Below, piece after piece: positions 28,439 to 36,844 of a DNA stretch of 64,000 nucleotides. Origin of the DNA: Shewanella subflava (lineage in GTDB: Bacteria > Pseudomonadota > Gammaproteobacteria > Enterobacterales > Shewanellaceae); the NCBI RefSeq assembly GCF_025971955.1, contig NZ_JAPDMX010000033.1, positions 1 to 64,000 on the forward strand, read 5' to 3'. How positions within the stretch are numbered: position 1 is the stretch's first letter; each line of letters begins with the position of its first letter. The notes beneath the pieces were generated by a model, which worked only from the letters and a program-made list of their open reading frames with translations, searched no databases and was not told the DNA's origin. The position numbers and the translations under genes are program-made.

Positions 28439-30061
28439 TTATTTTATATTAGCAAAATAACATCCAAATGGCGGCAACTCGATAGTGTTACCAACCAGTT
28501 TACCCGCTAATAAACCATGTTCATTTAACTCTGCACTCAATTGATATTCATCACAATTGAATGAGGTATTTTGATCGGAAAAATTAAATAAAACTAACAT
28601 TTTTTGTTCAGCTAACTGGCGCTCAAACGCGAGAATGGCATCATTCGCATCAACAAAGTGAATATCGCCGCTGATCAGTATCGGTTGTTGTTTTCTCCAT
28701 GCTAAAAACCGTCGATAACTATTCAGTGTTGACTCTGGCATCGACTCTTGAACATCGACTGCTTTTTCAGCATGCGCAAGTGGGATCGGTAACCATGGCG
28801 CGACCTTCGAAAAACCCGCTTGAACAGCATCTTTAAACCAAGGCATTGGGGTTCGACAGCCATCACGACCTTTGAACATCGGCCAAAAAGCGATGCCAAA
28901 TGGGTCTTGCAGTTGTTCAAATTCAATTGGAGCTTCTGTTAAGCCTAATTCTTCGCCTTGATAACTGCAGACACTACCGCGTAATGAAAACAACATGCCG
29001 TTTAGCATTTTCACTAAATCAGGATTCGACTCACCTTTGCCCCAACGTGTAGCCACGCGCTGCACATCATGGTTGCCAATGGCCCAACACGGCCAACCGT
29101 CGCCAATACTGGCTTCTAATTCTTCAACGGTTTGGCGAATATAGGCGGCACTAAAATCATCTGTTAACAGTTCAAAGCTATAAGCCATGTGTAAGCGCTC
29201 GTCGCCTTGGGTATATTCGGCCATGGTGGCAAGCGAATCTTCAGATGACACTTCGCCTAAAGTGACAGCCCCAGGGTAGCGATCAATTAATGCACGTAAT
29301 TCTTCAATAAATCCAACGGTTTGATGGCGAGTATTATTGTAGTAATGGTACTGATAAGCATACGGATTATCTTCGCTAAAACCTCGGCCTTGACGTTGAT
29401 CTTTGGGTTTAGCGGGATTGTCGCGTAATTGCTCATCATGATAACAAAAGGTAATGGCATCTAACCTAAATCCATCAACCCCTTTTTTCAGCCAAAACTC
29501 CACGTTGTCCAATACCGCTTGGCGAAGATCATCACAATGAAAATTAAGATCGGGTTGGCTTTTGAGGAAGTTGTGCAAATAATATTGCTGACGACGTGGT
29601 TCCCACTCCCATGCGCACCCACCAAAAATGGCGAGCCAGTTATTCGGAGCACTACCATCCTCTTTAGGATCGGCCCACACATACCAGTCAGCTTTAGGGT
29701 TAGTTCGATTTTGGCGGCTTTGCTCAAACCAAGCATGTTGATCTGAGGTATGACTCAGTACTTGATCAATGATGATCTTAATATTTAAGTTGTGGGCTTT
29801 GGTGATCAGCTCATCAAAATCAGCCATGGTGCCAAACATAGGATCGATATCTCGATAATCACTGATGTCGTAACCAAAATCTTTCATTGGTGATGTAAAG
29901 AATGGTGAAATCCAAATCGCATCCACATTTAGACTTGAAATGTAGTCGAGCTTTGCAATGATCCCTTGTAAGTCACCTACTCCATCATCGTTCGAATCCA
30001 TCAAACTGCGTGGATAAACTTGGTAAATGATACCGCCGCGCCACCAGGTTACTTGACCCAT
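28439..30061 (-). CDS. Cytoplasmic GH13 alpha-glucosidase
   Basis: A 540-residue (beta/alpha)8 enzyme without a signal peptide. It hydrolyses short maltodextrins (or related alpha-glucosides) to glucose in the cytoplasm. The four GH13 regions are visible: DQVLSHTS, GFRLDAITF with the nucleophile Asp, TLGEVSS with the acid Glu, and IGNHDVQR with the transition-state Asp. The N-terminus WWRGGIIYQVYPRSLMDSN is typical of the oligo-1,6/alpha-glucosidase subgroup. It is first in an operon with the hexose permease, driven from the regulated promoter at about 30164-30193. Confidence 0.92.
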   Translation of the reverse strand: MGQVTWWRGGIIYQVYPRSLMDSNDDGVGDLQGIIAKLDYISSLNVDAIWISPFFTSPMKDFGYDISDYRDIDPMFGTMADFDELITKAHNLNIKIIIDQVLSHTSDQHAWFEQSRQNRTNPKADWYVWADPKEDGSAPNNWLAIFGGCAWEWEPRRQQYYLHNFLKSQPDLNFHCDDLRQAVLDNVEFWLKKGVDGFRLDAITFCYHDEQLRDNPAKPKDQRQGRGFSEDNPYAYQYHYYNNTRHQTVGFIEELRALIDRYPGAVTLGEVSSEDSLATMAEYTQGDERLHMAYSFELLTDDFSAAYIRQTVEELEASIGDGWPCWAIGNHDVQRVATRWGKGESNPDLVKMLNGMLFSLRGSVCSYQGEELGLTEAPIEFEQLQDPFGIAFWPMFKGRDGCRTPMPWFKDAVQAGFSKVAPWLPIPLAHAEKAVDVQESMPESTLNSYRRFLAWRKQQPILISGDIHFVDANDAILAFERQLAEQKMLVLFNFSDQNTSFNCDEYQLSAELNEHGLLAGKLVGNTIELPPFGCYFANIK

Positions 30062-30163
30062 TACATTCCCTCTAAATGATGCTCAACACTGGCAAGTTAC
30101 ACCCAAACTGTTAAACACATGTTGCGACGCTTTAACGCGCCATCGTTATTTTGTTGTTCAACG

Positions 30164-30193
30164 AGGATACGTGAATTTAGAAATCAGGTTCAA
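30164..30193 (-). promoter_or_regulatory. Promoter of the alpha-glucosidase operon
   Basis: On the minus strand, -35 TTGAAC (30193-30188), an 18-bp spacer and -10 TATCCT (30169-30164). The operator palindrome ends 6 bp upstream of the -35. Match to consensus is weak, which fits a promoter that needs an activator. Confidence 0.5.
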
Positions 30194-30199
30194 TACACC

Positions 30200-30213
30200 T
30201 GCATACGTATGCA
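30200..30213. promoter_or_regulatory. Operator palindrome 1 (TGCATACGTATGCA)
   Basis: A perfect 14-bp CG-centred palindrome of the type bound by LacI-family proteins. It is one of four matching sites in the window, all beside maltodextrin genes. It faces the alpha-glucosidase operon. Confidence 0.8.
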
Positions 30214-30348
30214 TTAAAATAGTTATTAATTTCACTCGGCGAAATTTGATAGATAATCAATATATACATAAACTTAAACAAACAAATTGATATCAAAAGC
30301 CAGTTAACAAAATGTAAAAAAACAGTCAATATTAATGCGCATACCTTT

Positions 30349-30362
30349 TGAATACGTATGCA
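30349..30362. promoter_or_regulatory. Operator palindrome 2 (TGAATACGTATGCA)
   Basis: One mismatch from the perfect palindrome. It ends 5 bp before the -35 of the TonB-dependent receptor promoter. Sites 1 and 2 lie about 149 bp apart in the divergent region, so looping is conceivable. Confidence 0.8.
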
Positions 30363-30367
30363 TAATA

Positions 30368-30397
30368 TTGTCGGCAAAACAATCCTAGGAGTAGTAT
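30368..30397 (+). promoter_or_regulatory. Promoter of the TonB-dependent receptor gene
   Basis: -35 TTGTCG, 18-bp spacer, -10 TAGTAT. The geometry to the operator (5 bp) is identical to that of the GH97 and permease promoters. The leader to the ATG is about 155 nt. Confidence 0.6.
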
Positions 30398-30560
30398 CGT
30401 CACTGTTGTGCAACAATTTGGTCATAACTTCAGCGCTTATGCAGTCAATTAAGACGGCTGATACAAAAACACAATAAAGACTGTAACCAAAATCATAAGG
30501 ATTGCTAACGACTTGATCTGGACATATCAAGGTTAAGCATTCAATAAAGGGGAAAGATGA

Positions 30561-33287
30561 ATGTTGCTTTTTAAACCGAGCCTACTCACATTAGCGTTAG
30601 CTGCTGCAGGTGCTAGTATAAGTGCCTATGCTGCTGACGATGCTACAAACACCGCCACTGCTGATGAAAATATCGAAGTGGTTAAAGTCACTGGTATTCG
30701 CCGCAGTTTACAAGAATCACAATCACTAAAGATGTCTTCATCTTCTATTGTTGAAGCGATTTCTGCTGAAGATATTGGTAAATTACCTGATGTATCAATT
30801 GCCGAGTCACTCGCCCGTTTACCAGGTGTATCGGCACAGCGTCTTGATGGTCGTGCCAACGTCATCTCAATTCGCGGTATGGGCCCAGATTTCACCACTG
30901 CAACACTAAATGGTCGCGAGCAAGCCTCGGTTAACGATAACCGTGGTGTAGAGTTTGACCAATACCCTTCTGAATTATTAAATCGTGTTGTGGTATATAA
31001 AACACCTGATGCTACCGTAATGGCACAAGCCATTGGCGGTACAGTTGACATGCAAACCATTAGCCCACTTGCCCATGGTGAGCAAACGTTTGCCGTAGGT
31101 CTTCGTGGTGAAATGAACGATCTAGGCTCACTGAACAGTGGTTCAGATGACAAAGGTTACCGTGGCAGTGTTTCTTATATTGATCAATTTGCTGACGACA
31201 CCGTGGGTATTGCCTTAGGTTATGCTCGTATGCAATCGCCTAACCAAGAAGAACGTTGGCAAGCATGGGGCTACCCTGAAAATGCAGCTGGCGACAGTGT
31301 ATTAGGTGGCGCTAAGCCATTCGTCCGCTCAAGTGAACTTGAACGTGATGGCTACTTAGGTGTTTTAGAATATGCTCCGAATGATGTTTTCCATTCAGTG
31401 GTTGATGTGTATTACTCAAAGTTTACCGATGATCAACGCTTACGTGGTATTGAAATCCCCTCTGCATGGGGTGCTAACGGTGGCGTTGAAGCGATAAAAT
31501 CGGAAGCAGGCTTAGTGACCGAGGGCGTGATCCGTGGTGCGGAAGTCGTAGTCCGTAACGATGTTAACAAGCGTGATGCAGAATCATTATCTGTAGGTTG
31601 GAATAACAAATTCCAAATCAATAATAACTGGGCTGTCGAGGCCGATGTCGGTTATTCAAAAGCAAAACGTACCGACATTGGTATGGAAAGCTACAGCGGC
31701 ACAGGTCGTGGCACGGGTGTGGGTGCAGTTGACGACTTAGGTTTTGTTAACAACGGCAATGGCGGATATACATTTAGCCACGGTTTAAACTACGCCGACC
31801 CAAATGTTATCAAACTTGGCGATCCATTAGGATGGGGCAGCCCATTAGGGGCTAACACCCAAGATGGATTTATCAACAAGCCAGAAATTGAAGATGAATT
31901 AAAGTCATTCCGTTTAAGTGCTGAATATGTATTAGATAGCAGTGCTTTACGTAGCGTTGAATTTGGCGTCAACTATACTGAACGTGATAAGTCTAAATTA
32001 GACAAAGGCTACTTCTTAACGCTCAAAGGTTATGATGGTACTAACCCTAATTACACCATGGCAGTGCCAGAACAATACCTACTTTCGCCAACATCGCTTG
32101 ATTTCTTTGGTATGGGTAATGTGCTTAGCTATGACTCGTTAGCTTTCTATAATGACGGTAATTACACTGAAACAGACGTGGCCGATGTTGATGCCAGCCG
32201 TGCAGTTAACTCTTGGGATGTCAGTGAAGAAGTGACCACTGCGTTTGTCATGGCTAACATCGATACTGATGTTTACGATATTCCTTTAACTGGTAATGTT
32301 GGTATTCAAGCTGTGATGACTGATCAGAGTTCAAATGGAACAGCATCAACTTTAGAAGGTGGCGAATTAGTCACTAATGCTAACTATGACAGCGCATCTT
32401 ATACAGAATGGTTACCCAGTGTTAACTTAGGTTTTGCTGTTGCTGATAGTCAAATGATCCGCGTTTCTGCTGCACGTACCTTAACGCGTTCGCGCATGGA
32501 TCAAATGAACTCTAACATTGGTTACAATTATGAAGAAAATCCTACAACGGGCGTCAATTGGACGGGTAATGCGGGTAATACTCAGCTTCGTCCTTGGTTA
32601 GCACGTCAGTACGATATCAGTTATGAAAACTACTTCAGTGACCAAGGTTATTTTGCAGTAGCATTATTCTATAAAGATTTAGAAAACTACACTTACAAGC
32701 AAACATCATTTATTGATTTCACTGACATAGTGCCACCACAAAACCCAACCGATAATCCAATTGGTAGTTTTGAACAATGGCAAAATGGTGATGGTGGTTA
32801 TGTTCAAGGTGTTGAAGCGTCATTATCCGTCGATTTTGGTATGTTTGCTAATGCACTTGAAGGCTTTGGTACCATACTTAGCGGTTCTTACAATGATAGT
32901 GAAGTAAAAGAAACCCCTGATAGCGAAGCAACAACGTTACCTGGCCTTTCTGAAAAAACCTTTAACGCCACCGTTTACTATGAAAACTCAGGTTTTGAAG
33001 CGCGCGTCAGTTCTCGCTACCGTAGTGACTTTTTGGGCGAAGTCACCGCTATCAGCTTAACGCGTCAAAATGTTAATGTTAAAGCTGAAACGGTTGTAGA
33101 TGCACAAGTGGGTTATGACTTTAGTGAAAGTGGTATTGATGCCTTATATGGTTTATCAATATTATTCCAAGTTAACAACTTAACCAACGAGCCATTTACG
33201 TCATACACAGGTGATGATCAGCGTTTAGTACGTGATTATCAAAACTATGGCCGTAACTATATGTTAGGCGCGAACTACAAGTTCTAA
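30561..33287 (+). CDS. TonB-dependent receptor for maltodextrins
   Basis: A 908-residue outer-membrane transporter. The signal peptide ends after about residue 25 (SISAYAADD). The plug domain is at about 45-165, with KLPDVSIAESLARLPGV and ISIRGMGPDFTTATLNGR; the 22-strand barrel follows and ends in the expected terminal Phe (LGANYKF). It imports oligosaccharides using TonB energy. Substrate is inferred from the surrounding amylases and the shared operator. It is the first gene after the regulated promoter; a terminator follows, so downstream genes get reduced read-through. Confidence 0.92.
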   Translation: MLLFKPSLLTLALAAAGASISAYAADDATNTATADENIEVVKVTGIRRSLQESQSLKMSSSSIVEAISAEDIGKLPDVSIAESLARLPGVSAQRLDGRANVISIRGMGPDFTTATLNGREQASVNDNRGVEFDQYPSELLNRVVVYKTPDATVMAQAIGGTVDMQTISPLAHGEQTFAVGLRGEMNDLGSLNSGSDDKGYRGSVSYIDQFADDTVGIALGYARMQSPNQEERWQAWGYPENAAGDSVLGGAKPFVRSSELERDGYLGVLEYAPNDVFHSVVDVYYSKFTDDQRLRGIEIPSAWGANGGVEAIKSEAGLVTEGVIRGAEVVVRNDVNKRDAESLSVGWNNKFQINNNWAVEADVGYSKAKRTDIGMESYSGTGRGTGVGAVDDLGFVNNGNGGYTFSHGLNYADPNVIKLGDPLGWGSPLGANTQDGFINKPEIEDELKSFRLSAEYVLDSSALRSVEFGVNYTERDKSKLDKGYFLTLKGYDGTNPNYTMAVPEQYLLSPTSLDFFGMGNVLSYDSLAFYNDGNYTETDVADVDASRAVNSWDVSEEVTTAFVMANIDTDVYDIPLTGNVGIQAVMTDQSSNGTASTLEGGELVTNANYDSASYTEWLPSVNLGFAVADSQMIRVSAARTLTRSRMDQMNSNIGYNYEENPTTGVNWTGNAGNTQLRPWLARQYDISYENYFSDQGYFAVALFYKDLENYTYKQTSFIDFTDIVPPQNPTDNPIGSFEQWQNGDGGYVQGVEASLSVDFGMFANALEGFGTILSGSYNDSEVKETPDSEATTLPGLSEKTFNATVYYENSGFEARVSSRYRSDFLGEVTAISLTRQNVNVKAETVVDAQVGYDFSESGIDALYGLSILFQVNNLTNEPFTSYTGDDQRLVRDYQNYGRNYMLGANYKF

Positions 33288-33300
33288 TCTAACGGCGACA

Positions 33301-33336
33301 AAAAAGCCTCTGTAACCCGTTACAGGGGCTTTTTTA
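33301..33336 (+). terminator. Terminator between receptor and halogenase genes
   Basis: Stem AAAAGCC-CTGTAA with TTACAG-GGCTTTT, then a T run. It sits inside what otherwise looks like one operon, 13 bp after the receptor stop and 14 bp before the next start, so it probably sets relative expression. Confidence 0.85.
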
Positions 33337-33349
33337 GCTTATATCAGTG

Positions 33350-34858
33350 ATGAATAATATGAATAAAAACAAAGTTAAAGACATTGTCATTGTAGGTGGA
33401 GGCACATCAGGCTGGATGACCGCGGCCATGCTCGTGCGTCTTTTTAAAAGTCAATTAAACATCACCTTAGTTGAATCTGAAGTTATCGGCACAATCGGTG
33501 TCGGTGAAGCAACCATCCCCCCGCTGCAAATATTCAATAGCGTATTAGGGATTAAAGAATCCGATTTTATTAAACAAACCCAAGCAACCTACAAGCTGGG
33601 TATTGAATTTGCAAATTGGGGTAAGCAACAACAAGCTTATATGCATGCCTTTGGCAATATTGGCAAAGACATTGGCTTTACTCAGTTTCATCATTACTGG
33701 TTAAAGTCCAAGCCATTGCAAGCTAGCGATTTTTGGCAATACTCACTAAATTATCAAGCGGCGAAACACAATAAATTTGAGGCAATCGATACCCTAGCGG
33801 GCTCACCGCTGGCAGGGATCACCCATGCTTATCACTTTGATGCAGGACTTTATGCCAATTTATTAAGGCATTACAGTGAAAACTTATCCGTAAAGCGAAT
33901 TGAAGGCCTGATCACTTCAACTCAATTGAGCAACAATGGCCATATAGAATCAATTACATTAGCTGATAACCAATGCATTAAAGGTGACTTGTTTATTGAT
34001 TGTTCAGGGTTTTCAGCCTTACTTATCGAAAAGCAATTACAAGTTGGTTATGAGAACTGGCAGCATTGGCTGCCCTGCGATAGTGCTTATGCAGTGCAAT
34101 GCGAACGCGTGGACGACATCATCCCTTACACACGCTCGATAGCCCATGATGCAGGCTGGCAGTGGCGCATACCTTTACAAAATCGCACCGGAAATGGCTT
34201 AGTCTATTGCAGTAAATTTATCTCGGACGACGACGCAAAAGCCCTATTACTAGATAATTTAGATGCTAAACCATTAACTGAACCACGCAAAATACAGTTC
34301 ACTACGGGGCGTCGTAAGCTGCAATGGCATAAAAACTGTGTCGCGATTGGATTATCAAGTGGATTTTTAGAACCACTAGAGTCCACCAGCTTGCATCTTG
34401 TACAGTCAGCTATCATTCGCCTGACTAAATTATTTCCCCATCAAGGGATCCAACAAGCCAATGTTGATGAGTACAACCGTCAATCGGCATTAGAGTTCGA
34501 ACAAATTCGCGATTTTATTATATTGCATTATCACGCAAACCAACGCAGCAACACTTCAGGTAACCAAGCAGATTTATGGCAACAATGCCGTGAAATGCCG
34601 ATCCCTGAATCATTAAAAAATAAGATAGCGTTATTTGAAGCAACCGGCACAGTCATGCGCCATCAAGATGAGTTGTTTACTGAGGCGGCCTGGGTTCAAG
34701 TGATGTTAGGACAAGGCATTATGCCTAGGGATTACAACCCGCTTGCTAACAGCATTCAACCGCAGGATCTCAGCGAATTTTTAACTAACGTGAAAACCAT
34801 TATAAAACGAGCGGTTGATAACATGCCCGATCATGAACAATTTATTCAACGGCTTTAA
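33350..34858 (+). CDS. Flavin-dependent tryptophan-halogenase-like protein
   Basis: 502 residues. N-terminal FAD site IVGGGTSGWMTAAML, the catalytic-type Lys in ATYKLGIEF (about residue 82), and the family signature WxWxIP as GWQWRIP (about 265). FADH2-dependent halogenases of this fold chlorinate or brominate aromatic substrates. Relatives next to TonB-dependent sugar receptors are common in Shewanella, Caulobacter and Xanthomonas, but their substrate is unknown. It is cytoplasmic as predicted (no signal peptide). The ribosome site is weak because the start lies right behind a terminator; GTG at 33347 and ATG at 33359 are alternatives. Confidence 0.88.
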   Translation: MNNMNKNKVKDIVIVGGGTSGWMTAAMLVRLFKSQLNITLVESEVIGTIGVGEATIPPLQIFNSVLGIKESDFIKQTQATYKLGIEFANWGKQQQAYMHAFGNIGKDIGFTQFHHYWLKSKPLQASDFWQYSLNYQAAKHNKFEAIDTLAGSPLAGITHAYHFDAGLYANLLRHYSENLSVKRIEGLITSTQLSNNGHIESITLADNQCIKGDLFIDCSGFSALLIEKQLQVGYENWQHWLPCDSAYAVQCERVDDIIPYTRSIAHDAGWQWRIPLQNRTGNGLVYCSKFISDDDAKALLLDNLDAKPLTEPRKIQFTTGRRKLQWHKNCVAIGLSSGFLEPLESTSLHLVQSAIIRLTKLFPHQGIQQANVDEYNRQSALEFEQIRDFIILHYHANQRSNTSGNQADLWQQCREMPIPESLKNKIALFEATGTVMRHQDELFTEAAWVQVMLGQGIMPRDYNPLANSIQPQDLSEFLTNVKTIIKRAVDNMPDHEQFIQRL

Positions 34859-34929
34859 TACCCTTTTTGCCGTTAATCTGTTGTTACTCAAAACAAAACG
34901 CTCCCTTTAATATTAAACAAGGTCAAACA

Positions 34930-36831
34930 ATGAACTTTTTATCACCTAAGCTGGGTTTCAGTCTGATTGCAGGTTTATTATTATCTTCCCCCTGTTTCGC
35001 CCAAATTAATGCCATTAAAGTAGAGCCTGAATCTTGGTGGGCGGGCATGCATAACAGCCAATTACAATTGCTTGTTTATGGCGAAAATATCAGTCAATTT
35101 GAAGTAAAATTACTTCACTCCACAGGCATTAAACTTGTCAAAGTGGATGCAAGTCAAAGCCAGCATCACCTTTTTATCGATTTAGATTTAACCCATGCCA
35201 AGCCACAAACGCTGACCTTGGGTCTTTATGATAAAGATGAATTAGTACAAGAAATTGAATATCCTATTTTAGCTCGCCAGAAAAATGCGCAACATCGTCA
35301 AGGTTTTAATAATAAAGATGTGATTTACCTGATCACGCCAGACCGTTTTGTTAATGGGGATCCCGACAATGATAGTCATCCGGATATGCTTGAAAAGGCA
35401 AACCGTAACGATAAAGATGGCCGACATGGCGGTGATATCTTGGGGATTAGAAAAGCGCTGCCCTACTTAAAAGATTTAGGGGTGACTCAGCTATGGATTA
35501 ACCCATTGCTTGAAAATAATCAACGGCAGTATTCCTATCATGGTTACTCCACTACCAATTTTTATAAAATTGATCCTCGCTTTGGCAGTAATGCGGAGTA
35601 CAAAGCTTTGGTTGAAGAAGCTCGTCACTTTGGTATTGGCATCATAAAGGATGTCATCGTCAATCACATGGGATCGGGGCACCACTGGATGGCAGGTGAT
35701 AACAGTCTTGGATTTCCGACATCCACTTGGATTAATGGCCAATCAAACTGGTTACAGGATCATAAAAACATCGCTTACACCAGTCATCGACGCACGACAG
35801 TACAAGACCCTTATGCCGTAGCCAGTGATACTGCTGAATTTGAAAATGGCTGGTTTACCGACACCATGCCAGATCTCAACCAACGCGACCCACATTTAGC
35901 CACATATTTAATTCAAAATAGTATTTGGTGGGTTGAATATGCCGGACTCAGCGGCATTCGTGAAGACACCTACTCCTATGCCGATAAAGCCTTTTTAGCA
36001 AAATGGTCACAAGCGATTATGGCCGAATATCCACAATTTAATATTGTCGGCGAGGAATGGTCAGCCAACCCTATCACCGTTAGCTATTGGCAAGCGGGAA
36101 AAATCAATAAAGACGGTTATCAATCTTATTCGCCCAGCATGATGGATTTTCCTTTATATGAAAAAATCATTTCAAGCCTAAATGAAAAAGAAGACTGGGG
36201 CAGTGGTTTAATCAATCTGTATGAAATGTTAGCCAATGATGTGGTGTATGCCAGTCCGACTCAATTGGTACTATTTGAAGGCAATCATGACACTAATCGC
36301 TTATTTAGTTTATTAAATGAAGATATTGCCCTATACAAAATGGCCATGGCCTATGTATTAACCAGTAATCGCATCCCGCAAATTTTCTACGGTAGCGAAG
36401 TATTGATGACAAGTCCCACTAAAGACAGAAATGACGGTGCAGTCAGAGCTGATTTTCCTGGTGGATGGCAAGGCGATACTGTCAATGTGTTTGATAAACA
36501 CAATTTGTCCACTGAGCAATTAGACGCATTGAACTTTACTCGAACGCTACTGCAATATCGTCAACAATCGGCGGCAATCACGTCGGGCGAATTAAAACAC
36601 TTCGCACCTAAAAATGGGGTGTATGTGCAATTTAGGCAAGCTGAAAATGAACTCTTAATGATCATTTATAACAAAAATGATCAACCTATTGAGTTAGATT
36701 TACAGCGGTTTAATCAAATCATTCACCACGCTAATCAAGCAAAAGATATCCTGACCTCAAACATTTATGAGTTGGATTCGCCGCTTAAATTGACGCAAAA
36801 AGGTGTCACTATTTTGTCTCTCTCTCGATAA
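34930..36831 (+). CDS. Exported GH13 amylase / cyclomaltodextrinase-like (SusA type)
   Basis: 633 residues from the ATG at 34930; the 21 upstream codons are not part of the signal. The signal peptide MNFLSPKLGFSLIAGLLLSS ends near CFA/QIN, giving a periplasmic enzyme. An N-terminal cyclomaltodextrinase-type beta domain (about 25-115) precedes the GH13 barrel. Catalytic regions: DVIVNHMGSGHH, GIREDTYSYADK (nucleophile Asp), NIVGEEW (acid Glu), FEGNHDTNR. It probably degrades maltodextrins or cyclodextrins taken up by the receptor. It starts 71 bp after the halogenase stop and is 13 bp from the next amylase. Confidence 0.9.
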   Translation: MNFLSPKLGFSLIAGLLLSSPCFAQINAIKVEPESWWAGMHNSQLQLLVYGENISQFEVKLLHSTGIKLVKVDASQSQHHLFIDLDLTHAKPQTLTLGLYDKDELVQEIEYPILARQKNAQHRQGFNNKDVIYLITPDRFVNGDPDNDSHPDMLEKANRNDKDGRHGGDILGIRKALPYLKDLGVTQLWINPLLENNQRQYSYHGYSTTNFYKIDPRFGSNAEYKALVEEARHFGIGIIKDVIVNHMGSGHHWMAGDNSLGFPTSTWINGQSNWLQDHKNIAYTSHRRTTVQDPYAVASDTAEFENGWFTDTMPDLNQRDPHLATYLIQNSIWWVEYAGLSGIREDTYSYADKAFLAKWSQAIMAEYPQFNIVGEEWSANPITVSYWQAGKINKDGYQSYSPSMMDFPLYEKIISSLNEKEDWGSGLINLYEMLANDVVYASPTQLVLFEGNHDTNRLFSLLNEDIALYKMAMAYVLTSNRIPQIFYGSEVLMTSPTKDRNDGAVRADFPGGWQGDTVNVFDKHNLSTEQLDALNFTRTLLQYRQQSAAITSGELKHFAPKNGVYVQFRQAENELLMIIYNKNDQPIELDLQRFNQIIHHANQAKDILTSNIYELDSPLKLTQKGVTILSLSR

Positions 36832-36844
36832 AGCAAAAGGTTAT

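Noticed and set aside
30177..30530. 117-codon leftward open frame in the divergent region between the alpha-glucosidase and receptor genes
   Set aside because: It covers both operators and the receptor promoter, has no ribosome site and an improbable composition; the region is regulatory.
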